From Macrocystis pyrifera (lineage: Eukaryota; Sar; Phaeophyceae; Laminariales; Laminariaceae): a stretch of DNA of 64,000 bases. Of the stretch, positions 50,466 to 61,217 are shown in pieces (positions within the stretch are counted from its first letter, which is position 1; every line of letters begins with the position of its first letter). A program made the position numbers and the translations under genes. The notes beneath the pieces were generated by a model, which saw only the letters and a program-made list of their open reading frames with translations, was not told the origin of the DNA and ran no database searches. The DNA lies in the NCBI GenBank assembly GCA_031763025.1, contig JASSKH010000027.1:10882055-10946054 (forward strand), in the 5' to 3' direction.

Positions 50466-50712
50466 GGTGTCACGACGGGACGGGACGATTATTTCCAACG
50501 GGAGAGATTTTATCGGGGGGACGGGACGGTAATTGTTCGGTGTCACGGCGGGACGGGTCGGGTATTTCCAACGGGAAATATTTTATCAGCCGGACGGGAC
50601 GGTAAGTGACGACGGTCAGGGATTTTGTCGGCGGGACGAGACGGGCGGGACGGCGGGACCATTTTGACGGCGGTCTTACCGACCGTCCCGTCCCGCCGTT
50701 ACCGCCGTTACC
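50466..50712. repeat. GGGACGGGACGG minisatellite, array 2, with strand switch
   Basis: Units run as GGGACGGGACGG from 50466 to about 50660. They then appear in the opposite orientation (CCGTCCCGTCCCGCCG, near 50685-50712), so the array ends in an inverted repeat able to fold back. Confidence 0.8.
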
Positions 50713-51492
50713 GTCCCGCTGAAATACCGTGATAAGCCTTACTTTTTCGCCCTTTTTTGGGCCCAAGAACTTACTACCCATCATGAGACCGAAGGTTTTC
50801 CTCCCGCCCCATATTCGACGAGGACTCTTTAAGAAGGGATACATTATCTGCTTTGAGAACAGCAACATCATAGTGAAGGCCATTGATTGATCGGTGATGT
50901 AGTCACTGTGCCATGTCCCGCTGCGTAAAACGAAACATTTTAGCGTTTTTGCGAGGTATTTGTGCTACTCGCTCGCAACTTCGAGTACACGACAACACCT
51001 CGTGAGTCGCTTCTGGGTGCATACGCCTGCCGTCTGGGGAACCCGATACCCTCACACATCCCGCCAAGAGCATCCCTCGATTTCGCGCGCTGTAGTATCC
51101 TGTGAGGAGCTGTAGCTGTCCGCAAGTGAGGTGCCAACGTTCAGTTGGGGGTTGGTTTTTGTCTCATTCATATTGCGTACCCCAAATTTTGGCCAATTTC
51201 GACCACTGCAACCCCTCTAAGTGCAGATTAAGACATAGGCCTCTGTTGAGATCGGGCGGGAGATCAATCTCGAGAGAAACACAAGCTGTTGTGATGAACC
51301 TCTTTTAAGTCACCGTCGCTGTCTGGTAAGCACGGACCAGCCGAAGTTCTAAACGCAGCGTGTACAACTGGCGATGTGCTTTTCTGTATCGATAAAACAT
51401 CTGGATATTAGAGTGACCGGAAACCCGGGGTCCAGGGGACGCTTGGGTGGCAGCGTCTCCTTAAAAAGGAACGACGTAACAGAGATCTAGAC
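50713..51492. other. no supported gene
   Basis: No motif-bearing or splice-consistent frame was seen. Confidence 0.35.
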
Positions 51493-51690
51493 TTTTTTTT
51501 TTTTTTTCATCATCACTTTTTACTTTCCAGCCCACTCGTAGGAGGTTTTACCCTCGACGATCTTCTGGACAAGCCGTGGTCACAGGTGTCGTCCCTTCCC
51601 CCCCGGTACGTGCCTTTAGTTTTTATCGCGCATAGGGTTCAGCATTCCCACTGCTCGTCGATTTTCATCGAATGTACAGCTAACTCACTA
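51493..51690 (-). mobile_element. SINE, copy 4 (5'-truncated)
   Basis: It begins (on the minus strand) inside the shared body, after the tRNA-like head, and ends in a long A run (T run at 51493-51507 on the plus strand). GACAAGCCGTGGTCACAGGT and GGGTTCAGCATTCCCACTGC are shared with copy 3. 5' truncation is typical of retroposed copies. Confidence 0.7.
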
Positions 51691-52813
51691 TAGGTGCTAC
51701 TATTAATATCATTAACAAAGATCACAATATAAAAGCAGGACAACAGAGACCCCTTACGCAAGACTACTCCTGCCGTCGCTGCGACTGCATGCAGTAAGAT
51801 ACCTAGATGACACAGAAAGTAAGCAGCCCACATGCAAAAAACATGTAGAACGGGGATGAAATGTTAAGAATATTCGATGATACCCCTGCACAGCAGTAGG
51901 CTGCCAAGATTGGCGCTGCCAGTCTTCAAACTGACCTAGCAGGCACGCTGTGTATCGAGGATGTGGAGAATGGATGACTCCTGCAAAAGGCCGCTTAAGG
52001 GCAATCAAGGCTTGGGACGATGAACTATGGTAAGTTCAGTTACGATTTGACGAGTGAACGTGAGGGGGGATGCAAACACTCCAGTTGTTGCAACTCGTCG
52101 ACTACAAGAACTGCTGAAAAGCCATCTAATTTAAATATCCCGTCAATTTTGTAAATTTATGAAATACGTCAGCTGTGAGTTCTGTCCGACTGATTGAGTA
52201 GTTGATACTCAACTTTGCAAGTTGCGTAATACGTCTCGTCTATAATATTCCACTGTTTTTACCGAATTCTACAAGTACTGTAATAAACCGTACGCGCGTA
52301 TTCTATATGAAATTCTTTGTCAAAGATGTAGGCCAGTGGCCCCCCTGAATGCTGCCCGGGTAAACAGGACAATTTTAAATAATCATTCTGCGCACTGATA
52401 CTATCTAACAAGGACAAGGGAGAACTACAACGCGGTGCAATTAGTTGAACCGCAACTTACGAAGCATTGACTCAATAGGCTATGTACATACTGTGTACCA
52501 GGTATTGCTAACACTCTCTCAAATGTAAGTCGCAATGCATGAACGATGAATATCCCAGGGCAATAAAATATTACTAAAGTCCTGATCGTGGCGAACGATC
52601 ACCAGCACTTGTTAGAAGCGATACGAACAATGCTACAGCGCCGATCATGGCTAAAAAATACCAGCACTTGTTGCAAGCGACAGAAAAATTACGAAAGGAA
52701 TGGTCATGACGACGATCACCAGTATTTGTTGGAAGCAACGCTACTTTTTCACTAGAATACTGATGTGTACCTGGTATATATGCATAATATGCATTTTTTT
52801 TTTTAGGCATGCT
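51691..52813. other. no supported gene
   Basis: AT-rich. A diverged copy of the 49877 segment lies at 52161-52235. CGATCACCAG-type short repeats (CCAGCACTTGTTAGAAGCGA and similar) recur three times at about 52600-52740. TACCAGGTA words sit at 52497 and 52768. Confidence 0.35.
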
Positions 52814-53112
52814 GTAAGGGGATAACTCTTGCTCTTGGGTGTGTCGCCGCTCCACCTTACCATGAGGCGAGGGAGCAAAAGAAGAGATGGTGTTGGTGTT
52901 GTTATTTTTGTCATCGATGAGTTGTGAGGTCAAGGGGGCTCTCATCCCTCTTCCCCGTGACCCTAGAAAACCATCCAAATATATTTTTATGCAACCCATT
53001 CGGGAAAGCACAAAATCCACCGCAGTCGCCCCTTGGACAATGCAGCTACATAAATCCCACCAATCAACCAATCAGCATACATTAGACATTTGCGCGACTG
53101 TGAACAACTGCT
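52814..53112 (-). repeat. ~300-bp direct repeat, copy A
   Basis: Highly similar to 56407-56730, same orientation, 3.6 kb apart. It carries CCAATCAACCAATCAG (two CCAAT-type words), which read ATTGG on the gene strand. In copy A the GTT run is short. Possible 3' LTR of the enclosed unit, or a duplicated promoter. Confidence 0.8.
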
Positions 53113-54271
53113 ATGCTTTTACAGCCTCCCCATTCGCGGCACACTGTCATGATCATAGTGTCAATGCCGTACCATTGTAGGTCTACAATCATCCAACACA
53201 TAGGTGCTGTCGTCGTGGCACTACAAGTAGTTAGAAGAGTGCCACCAATTCGAACACAGAAATCCCCAAATCCATAAAACAGCTGCCTCCCTGCTAAGCT
53301 ATTACCAAACTCATCAAGAATCCAAAAACTCAAATTCCATGCAAGTTTCCAAACCATACTGCTTAGGCCAGATCTTATGCATTTTTTTTTAAGGTGATTA
53401 TATGGCTGTTTACGGAGGCTTCGGGGTATCTGGTCCCATTTCTGATCAGATTTTATCAAAATCACGCCTTATGGGGCCTGCTTGGTGGAAAAAGTGTTCC
53501 TCCGAGATTTTATCACTCATGAAATTCGATGAAATGACTTTTTTTTTACAGCCTTTTCTGATCAATTCTGAAAGTGGTAAAATTTGCTTTTGCACAAGAC
53601 CTCGGAGGCATTGTACAATTTTGTATAGGTTACAGACTGGGCTTATGGTGGGTCACGACGCTACATGCTTGATTACTCTTGTACACAGCTGGGCTCCAGC
53701 ACTTGTGCTTCGGCCACCACGGATAGAGAGAGCATCAATACCTTGGCCACCATCGCGTCCCTTGCGGCCGCCCAACTGCAGCTGCTCTAGGCAAAACAAC
53801 TTTGGAGACGAATAGGACGAGACTACAGCAGTATCAAAACAATCTATCGTTTTTTTTTTTTTCCGACCACAACGGCCGCAAGCAGCTCATGCTCTGCGAG
53901 AGCGAGAGCTCCTTGCTGGTCCAGCGACTAGCAAACCCCTTACGCACCTCCCTAGGAGATTCACATTCCGTTCCTTCCTTCGAGGAGCTGGTGGCGAAGT
54001 TTGATCGCCCAACCCGGCGTGAATGACTCGTTCGTGTCGTGGTCCACGTACGTGGTGTTCAAAATCTCGCTTCTGTTCTGTTTTGTTTTATTCTCCCATG
54101 AAATAAAACCAAAAACATCATACGTAAGACTGCACATGGCGCACCGATCTGGTGTGGCTTTTTGCCGGTGGAAAATCCGACTTCCGGCCTTTGTCAATCA
54201 ATCACTAAAAAATAAATGCTTAAAATCCGGCCTTATGCGTAAGCATCAACAATCTCCCAAACATTGAATTG
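53113..54271. other. no firm gene; possible exon
   Basis: A plus-strand stretch at about 53884-54026 follows a T-rich tract and a CAAGCAG acceptor-like site. It is open with protein-like composition (LMLCESESSLLVQRLANPLR) up to a TGA. Without partner exons it remains speculative. Confidence 0.25.
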
Positions 54272-54565
54272 CCGTAACTACGGACCTCTGCCCGCAATAT
54301 TCAAACGGTCATCAGTTCACAAACTGCTACACACGCACAACCAAACACTCAACCGCCGTAGCTACGGACGTCTGTCCGCGACAATCAAACAGTCATCAAT
54401 TGAAAACCTACTACACACGCACAACCGCCTCCCGGCTGTGTACACATCGCCCTTCGATTTCCAAAAACTCACGAAAATCCAAAATATCCTACTCCTCGAG
54501 GTCAGTATATTTAATAAATTCAAAATATCTTACTCCTCGAAGTCAGTATATTACCACCCGAATCT
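54272..54565 (+). repeat. two small tandem duplications
   Basis: Units at 54272 and 54356 (84-bp period, CCGTARCTACGGAC start) are followed by units at 54481 and 54522 (41-bp period, AAAATATCYTACTCCTCGA). Confidence 0.8.
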
Positions 54566-55065
54566 CTCGACGGTCCAAAGCTATGTCTTCCTTATGAACC
54601 AACCACTAAAAATACTCATTGCATACCACTGAAAAATTATAAGAGTCATAAACAATGCATAGGTACGCGTAAACAATGCATAGGTACGCCCACGGGCGTA
54701 GTATAGTAGTACCATACTCGTAGCTCCTCCCTACGTACGTGACCGTACAGTAACATCGAAAACAGTATTACCCAAACACTGCATAACGGGGGGGGGGGGT
54801 TACAAAACAATCAAGTTGCTTCCAACTAGATCGGCCAACTACAAATCACCCACCTTCAAACTTTAAAATCCGATACCCAGTGAACAAAACAAATTCATGG
54901 GTCTCGACTCCAAGGATGTCTGTACATACGCAGGTGCATCATCTCCTCGCCCACGAAGCTGCTGAAAAAACAAACTCCGCTCACACCTTGCTCGTCCTCG
55001 CGCTCATTGGGCAATGGGGGCGGCTATGGTGCGGGAGATGTCGAAGCTGGTGGCTCCTCCTGACG

Positions 55066-55632
55066 TCATTGCTGCTGCTGCGGCTGGCTGTGTCCCTCCA
55101 TCAGTCCAGCTTCGGGCATCTTGCTCACCGTCAACCCGGGCAATAGGGGTGGCCATGGCGCGGGGCAAGTCGAAGCTGGTGGCTCCTCCTGACGTCGTTG
55201 CTGCTGCTGCGGCTGGGTGGGTTCCTCCATCGCCTCTTGTCCATGCTCCTCACGGTTCGCATCCTCTTCCACTTGTTCATCACCCCCAACCAGCTCCTCC
55301 TCACGCCCCACCAGGTCCCCATCGCTCAGTTGCAAAATTCCTTCCTGCATGCACTCCTCCTCCACGTTCACCACCTGCTCCTCCTGTTTTCTAAACGGAG
55401 CATTGACCACCCGCTTTGGGTTCTGCGATGACAAAACCCCTGTAGTTGCCGCTGCACCCGCTTTTTCCATGTGTTTCTGCATAGCTTCACGTCTCTGTTT
55501 CATGATGTAGACTTTGCGTGCTTTTTTAGTTTCCACAGACATCGTCAAGGATGTCAATGAATCAAGCGCAGCTGCATACTCCGCGTCCCATTTTCGTTCA
55601 ACGAAATCGCATTCAAGGTTGTTTCGCTTCAT
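55066..55632 (-). CDS. hypothetical Glu/Gln-rich ORF2
   Basis: 188 codons from an ATG whose ATGA overlaps the terminal TGA of ORF1. The N-terminal third is basic and helical in appearance (KKARKVYIMKQRREAMQKHM). The middle is acidic (VGREEELVGGDEQVEEDANR), and the end is Gln/Pro-rich. A 129-bp in-frame duplication spans the stop: at the same place one copy reads CAACGA (Gln-Arg) and the other CAATGA (Gln-stop), so the present end may be a nonsense mutation. No family recognised. Whether it is translated separately from ORF1 is unknown. Confidence 0.4.
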   Translation of the reverse strand: MKRNNLECDFVERKWDAEYAAALDSLTSLTMSVETKKARKVYIMKQRREAMQKHMEKAGAAATTGVLSSQNPKRVVNAPFRKQEEQVVNVEEECMQEGILQLSDGDLVGREEELVGGDEQVEEDANREEHGQEAMEEPTQPQQQQRRQEEPPASTCPAPWPPLLPGLTVSKMPEAGLMEGHSQPQQQQ

Positions 55633-56300
55633 GGTGGGGCGTTGCCCTCCTGGGCTGGTGCTCCTCTCCCATCTCCTCTAACTTGTACTTGCTGTGCGTA
55701 ACTAACGTCGGCCGGGTCTCGCTGAATGGCATATTGTTGCTGCTGCTCCTGTTGCTGCTGCTCCTGCTGGAAGTGGTCTTGCGGGTAGTAGTGGTCGCTG
55801 TACTGCTGTTGCTGGTGGTACTGCTGCTGCTGCTGCGGGCAGTATTCTGACGGGTAGTAGTGGTCGCTGTGCTGCTGTTGCTGGTGGTGGTGCTGCTACT
55901 GCGGGTAGTATTCTGACGGGTAGTAGTGGTCGCATTGGTGCTGTTGCTGGTGGTACTGCTGCTGCTGCAGGTAGTATACTGACGGGTAGTAGTGGTCGCT
56001 GTGGTGCTGTTGATGATACAGGTGATAACGTTGCTGCTGCTGCTGCTGATGATATTGGTGATAACGTTGCTGCTGCTGCTGCTGCTGCTGCTGGTGGTTC
56101 TGCTTCTGCTCCTGCTTCTGTTGCTGCTGTTTATCGTATTCCGCCATACCCTCGAGATTCTGCCATTCTTCGGCAGTCCAATATCCTACCCCGACGGCTG
56201 CCTTTTCCTCGTCGGTCAGCCCATCGCGCCATGTTTGCTTCGCGAGTACGACTTTTATCCAAGGAATGTCTACGGTGTCAGCAGCCACCTCAAAACCCAT
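55629..56300 (-). pseudogene. Gln/Tyr-rich ORF1 with in-frame TAG
   Basis: It starts MGFEVAADTVDIPWIKVVLA. A short acidic folded-looking region follows (GLTDEEKAAVGVGYWTAEEW), then long Gln tracts broken by repeated DHYYPSEYYPQ-type modules. At 55898-55896 a TAG replaces what is CAG in neighbouring modules. Past it the same frame continues for about 88 codons with the same modules to a TGA at 55631-55629, overlapping the ATG of ORF2. This suggests a single C-to-T nonsense change in an otherwise intact Gln-rich protein. Read-through of TAG is possible but unproven. Function unknown. Confidence 0.45.
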
Positions 56301-56406
56301 TTTTGCGACCTCTCACCGGGTCTTCCTCAGCGCGGTGTCCAGCAGCGGTGCATGCCTACGTTCACCCTCTCGCACGAGCCATCCTGACTTATATGGTCCT
56401 GCTAGC

Positions 56407-56479
56407 GTAAGGGGATAACTCGTGCTCCGGGTGTGTCGCCGCTCCACTTTGCCATGAGACGAGGGAGCAAAACAAGAGA

Positions 56480-56519
<40 letters not shown>

Positions 56520-56730
56520 ATGTTTATCGTCGATGAGTTGTGAGGTCAAGGGGGCTCTCATCCCTCTTCCCCGTGACCCTAGAAAACCATCCAAACATAT
56601 TTGTATGCAACCCATTCGGGAAAGCACAAAGCCCACCGCAGACGCCCCTTGGACAATTTGCGGCTACATAAATCATACCAATCAACCAATCAGAATACAT
56701 TAGACATTTGCGCGGCTGTGAACAACTGCT
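56407..56730 (-). repeat. ~300-bp direct repeat, copy B
   Basis: Partner of copy A at 52814-53112. It is expanded by a (GTT)13 run at 56481-56519. It lies immediately upstream of ORF1 on the minus strand, so it may contain its promoter. Confidence 0.8.
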
Positions 56731-57002
56731 GTGCTCATACTTGCTGCTCTCCGGCGGCCGAAGGTTCTTTTTCGCACTTTCGGCCGCGGGGTACGGACGG
56801 GGGCCGTGGGTACATTGCGACGCATGTCTAGATCTCGGCCCAACACCCTGGCGGTGCTCGGTGCATTGAGCGTCGCTGAGTTGGCTCTATGAAACAAGAG
56901 ATTGCTTTCCGCCTCGCCGAGCCGAGTAGGTGACATTGAAAACCCCACATTTTGTTTTTTTCGTAAAAAGCCCGTCACCCTCGAACACTCCTTCTGCTGT
57001 AC

Positions 57003-57248
57003 ATGTGTTTCAAAACCTCAGCTGAAGCAGCAGCAGCAGCAGCAGCAGGAGCAGACATAGAGCAGCAGCAGCAACAGCAGCACACATCTGTCGGCTGTCG
57101 TATTTGTTGCACCAAGCCCTTTGACGGGTGGTGTACACCTAGCACCGAGCACGTTCGTGGCAACGGCCCGCCTATCTGGCAGAACGTTTGGCAGCAAGTA
57201 TTGGTGTCGTACCTAGCTAGTTGTCTAGTCGCACCCCCTCAGCAGTAG
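57003..57248 (+). CDS. weak hypothetical ORF with CAG-repeat start
   Basis: 81 codons: an Ala-rich and then Gln-rich start produced by CAG/GCA repeats (57027-57085), followed by a Cys-containing part (VGCRICCTKPFDGWC) and a stop. The trinucleotide repeat inflates the frame. The Cys-rich part is the only hint of a protein. No family recognised. Confidence 0.2.
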   Translation: MCFKTSAEAAAAAAAGADIEQQQQQQHTSVGCRICCTKPFDGWCTPSTEHVRGNGPPIWQNVWQQVLVSYLASCLVAPPQQ

Positions 57249-57334
57249 GTAATCGCAACGGGCAAGAGCCATAGAGCCAGGTCCATACTGCCTCCCGTCT
57301 CGCTGTACTGTTATAGAGTCGAGCGGTGCGCGTT

Positions 57335-57820
57335 TCATGCATGATGGCGTAATCTCGTCGGGATCTCCGGCCGAGATAGCTTAAATTCCTCGAAAAGCTG
57401 CTCAGATACACCCACCTCCAAAACATCATGTATTAATTCGTTCTCAGAACAAACAGGGCCGTAGGCCGTCTGGCACACATGCACACACTCAAGCTCTTTC
57501 AGTTCGTTGCAAAGACTGCCACCTGCATTCCCGTTGTTCCACCCAACCTGCGGAACATACGCCTGAACCATCTCCTAGTCTGGTGTAGGGGAACACTGCC
57601 GGCAACAGGATGAGCTATAGAAGGCTGAAGGGGTGGAAAAGGGTTGTGACCGTCTGCTCACATACCCACAGTCTCCGGGTTCAATTCGCAGTTTCCCCTT
57701 TTGCTTACATGCCGTGTCCACTTCTGGAAACCCCTCGGATCCATGGACTACTACCGTAACATCCTCCCCGGCTGGTTTAGCCCGATAAGGCAAGCCACGC
57801 GATATCCTAGACGGTGGACC
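57335..57820 (-). other. open stretch with one internal stop
   Basis: On the minus strand one frame stays open for about 160 codons except for a TAG near 57575, with Cys-containing text (CSPTPD, stop, EMVQAYVPQVGW). It is not recognisable. GGGTTCAATTCGC at about 57679 resembles a tRNA B box, so a tRNA-derived repeat is an alternative explanation. Confidence 0.2.
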
Positions 57821-58575
57821 CGAGGTATTCTATACCCCCTATGCGAATGTCAGAGATCGCAAGGAACCCCGTTCCTTCGGACAATAGCCTCCTATTGCCC
57901 CCTACTCCCGCCATGGATACACAGATCGCGACGGTAATGCGATATGACAGGGTCGTTTTCGCGTGACTTCAACATAGCAATCACCTGGCGCCTACCAAAA
58001 CAATTAAATCCTGCTAATTCGTAGTGCTGTTGCCGAGCTAAGTGGGTGAGTTTTTTTCAAGTGCCGCTGGCCTAAAACAACGCCCCCCCAGCGGCATCCC
58101 GCTCATCCTCCCCCGCTTAAACAAGCACTTCCAGAACCGCCACCCCGGAACAATAGTGTAAGACGCTCCTCGTCCATCTACCCCCCCGAAGCTCCGAAGT
58201 CGACACCAAGACAGGTGAGCCGGTGTTACGCGCGGCTGTACTTGAACATGGACCCCGGACGAGCTGCTCGATCTTCGGAACGGCGCGCCCGCGGCCCCAC
58301 CCTCGCCTTCCCACTCCGAATCCCCTCATTTCTGATGCCGTCAGCTCTTCCCAAGCGTTGTCGGCGAAGCGGACTCGCCAAGACGGCGAGAAAAGCCGTA
58401 GACCTGCCCGGGCCGCCCCGCGCGCCCCTTTCCGCCCTCGACTGGCTGGCGTTCGTGCCGATCGCGACTTTATCAACGCCTCCTTTCTACTCAGCGCGGG
58501 GCGTCTTCTCGCCGCCTCGTCTCGGACTGCGGGGCGGCTCCGCTCGCTGCTCGGATCGTACAAGTTCCACCACGC

Positions 58576-59061
58576 GTGAAACGTGTTCACCTGCAACGGA
58601 GTGAAGCTTGTCCAGTGACTCCACCTCCGAGACCCAGTGACACCTCCCAGTCAAGGTACCCGCCGCGGTACCCCCATCTCGCGACCCCGTTAGCACTGAC
58701 CACCTTCCTGTCCAGTAGCGTGTACATTGGTGCTGCTGTAGTCGAGTGTCTTCCGAGCCCCAGGTCCGCCCCCCACGCCATCTGCGCGAACTGGGGGGTC
58801 CAACCGAGCTACCCCAGGGTACAGCTGTGGTCATCCCACGACCCGTTGGCGACACCGCTGACGCCGCCTGCTTCTCTGTACCGCCGCCTCCTCTTGGACG
58901 CTGCTCATCCACTCCCGTCGACGGCGAACGCGCCGACGCCACGCGGAAAAGAGGGGCCTGGGCCGCCGCCCGAGGTGCCCGCACCGCTCGAGTCGCCTAC
59001 CGTGGCAAGTCCCGAGCATGACGGCAAGCCTGTGGTGAAACGCGAGGGTGCCCAGCTGTCT
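58576..59061 (+). CDS. candidate Pro-rich exon with strong splice donor
   Basis: An open GC-rich frame of 162 codons ends in phase at a consensus donor (CTGTCT/GTAAGTCAAG at 59061). The second half is Pro/Ala-rich, like a disordered linker (PRGKEGPGPPPEVPAPLESP), and ends VVKREGAQLS. The upstream part is low in complexity and its start uncertain. Long GC-rich frames on the opposite strand (58117-58984) overlap and could be the real ones. No domain recognised. Confidence 0.3.
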
Positions 59062-60316
59062 GTAAGTCAAGCCCCCTTCCCCAGATATCTGAAGGGAGAC
59101 AGCGCCGAGATGAGTCTGAGGGATGCTGTCAACAATGGCTCCAAGCAGCGAGAGCGCAGGGGGCGGGCGTGGTCTCAGCATGCGTGGTTTTTGCGAGCAT
59201 GGTTCGGTGGCGTGCGGCGTGATCATGACTCTCATGATAAGTCACTGGATGGTCGAGTCGATTAAGAGTAAGGAGATTCATGTCATGAAAAGCCTTGTTG
59301 CTGTAGCTATCAGAGTATAACCGCCGCTCGGCTGTCCCGGCAACATGTTCTTGAACTCGCCAATCTAGCCATACTCGCCACCCCCCATTGTGCACTACCG
59401 ACGCAAGGGAGAGCACAAACACGCGGTGTCGGTTGTAAAATACCTACATATGTCGACTGGCTACCAACCGTGATGATGTCTCAACCAACTACTAATTTCT
59501 CGACCCTGTAAGCCCATCCCTGAACCGGAGTCATTCAGCCCGCATGAGCGCGAGAACATTAACATTGCAACAACGCCAAAACACTAAATACGGGTCGGTA
59601 CAAAACATCGCGTGCTACAGGGGAACAGTATGATTACCGCGCATTGGGCAGTTTCTGCGGGGGTGAGGCAACACTGCATTGCAAAACGTGGCTGCCACGG
59701 TTACAAGATGTGGCCCCAAAAAAGCAGGCACAGCGGACACGATAACACTGCGAACGGGCAATGCTGGGTATTGGTGGAAATGGGGTGATATCTGAGCCAC
59801 TTTGTTGATCTCGGTACCTTCATGCCGTTGCAGGTTTCCGACGAACGCGTCGCCTCCCCTCCGTCAACGAGAGTGGAAACGAAAAAGGAAGCGAAGGGGA
59901 GGAACAAAGAGAACTGGAGAGATTGACAGTCAGTTCCAGGCAACTGGTGAGCCTAACCGTCAAGTCCAGGCTATAAGACACATGCCAGGGCAATATTTTC
60001 CTTGATGTGTCCTTCACCCGCCAAAACATGCAGAGAAAAGAACATAGTGATAATGATCAACAATAATCATGATGGACACGCACGCACAGCGGACACGGGA
60101 CGGCAGTAAACTGCCGGAAACATGCGACGGAGTACGGGCGTCAGTAAAGGTCACAGCCAGTGCGGTCGGATGCACGGGCCAGCGAGTTTGCAACAAACAA
60201 ATACGCAAGCAAACAACCGACTAAACAAGCAACAAAAGCGAATAGAACAAACAAGAACACACAGAGGAGCAAACAAACAAACGGTCGAACGACATAAAAC
60301 TAAAGGACAAAGAGGC
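59062..60316. other. no supported gene
   Basis: Possibly intron and downstream of the preceding candidate exon. After 60.18 kb the sequence becomes ACAA-rich (repeated CAAACAAACAA words). No exon with matching acceptor was recognised. Confidence 0.35.
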
Positions 60317-61030
60317 AACAAGCCCCGTGGCAAGGCTCAGACCTAGAGAGGCCTGGTTGCCATCCCCTTTTAGCATGGGCGACAGCAACAGCGGTCCCAA
60401 TAAGTACAGACACGACCATTCTGGGCAATTATCCCGCCTCAAGAAGGAAACAAACGAGCATACAAACAAAAGAATACGAAACAAAACCAAGCAAAGCAAA
60501 ACAAAACAGGTAAAAGCCGCGTGGCTAAGGCACAGACCTAGAGGGGCCTGGTTGCCGTCGCCCTTTAGCATGGGAGGCAGCAACAACGGTCCCAATAGGC
60601 GCAGACCCAACCACTCTGGACATCCACTCTCTATCCGAGAAATGAACAAACAGTCAAACAGACAGTCAAACGAAAAACAACCAACACATAACATGAAACA
60701 AGAGGTGCCGCGTTCGCAGCGACGCAGAGCCACACGTCGCGACAGTGACGAGTGGCGTACGGCGACAGCAGCGGATACGCAGACAGGCAAAAAATGGCAA
60801 GCGAATGTCAAGATAAGATAAATAACGCGTACAGTGGAATCCGGGACGTCGGCAAATTAGCAGCTGGTAAGCACATTAAAAATGGTATACGAGAGTGCGT
60901 TAATCTTTTGCTGCCCGCACAGCATGCTGAAAGCGGCAGGGGATATCAGCAGAACATTTTAGTATTCCAGAGGCCTTGTTGCTATCTCTCTGCCGGATGG
61001 AGACAGCAACAACGGTCCTCCCAGGCTGAG
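60317..61030 (+). repeat. diverged ~194-bp repeats
   Basis: Segments at 60317-60420 and 60511-60610 share CAGACCTAGAGRGGCCTGGTTGCC and CAGCAACARCGGTCCCAATA. A more diverged copy lies at about 60968-61030. ACAAA-rich spacers separate them. Confidence 0.7.
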
Positions 61031-61217
61031 ACAAACCCATGCATTATGCATGCACCCTCAAGATAAACGGAGTAAAATTGTAGGGAGCATACTAACAGAC
61101 CGTGTAGGTAGGACAGGCGCAGACCTCGTGGAAGTTCGTTTCTGTCTCCCACGACGGGTAAAGACACAGCACCACTTCCACGAGGCACATACTTCTCTCT
61201 CCTGTACAATAATAAAC

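Larger units (their letters stand above)
52814..56730 (-). mobile_element. possible non-autonomous LTR-like unit with Gln-rich ORFs
   Basis: Direct repeats A and B bracket 3.3 kb. On the minus strand, repeat B lies 107 bp upstream of the Gln/Tyr-rich ORF1 and repeat A lies downstream, as LTRs would. No pol motif, primer-binding site or target duplication could be shown. A gene duplicated with its promoter, then partly deleted, is an equal alternative. Confidence 0.3.

Noticed and set aside
51639..51833. LINE-like RT text (GVVLRKGSLLSC ... FVNDIN) on the minus strand
   Set aside because: Only one short block resembles RT, and the surrounding frames do not continue it; too little to call.
57630..57710. 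tRNA gene suggested by GGGTTCAATTCGC
   Set aside because: The T-arm does not close properly and no anticodon arm could be drawn; at best a decayed tRNA-like repeat.
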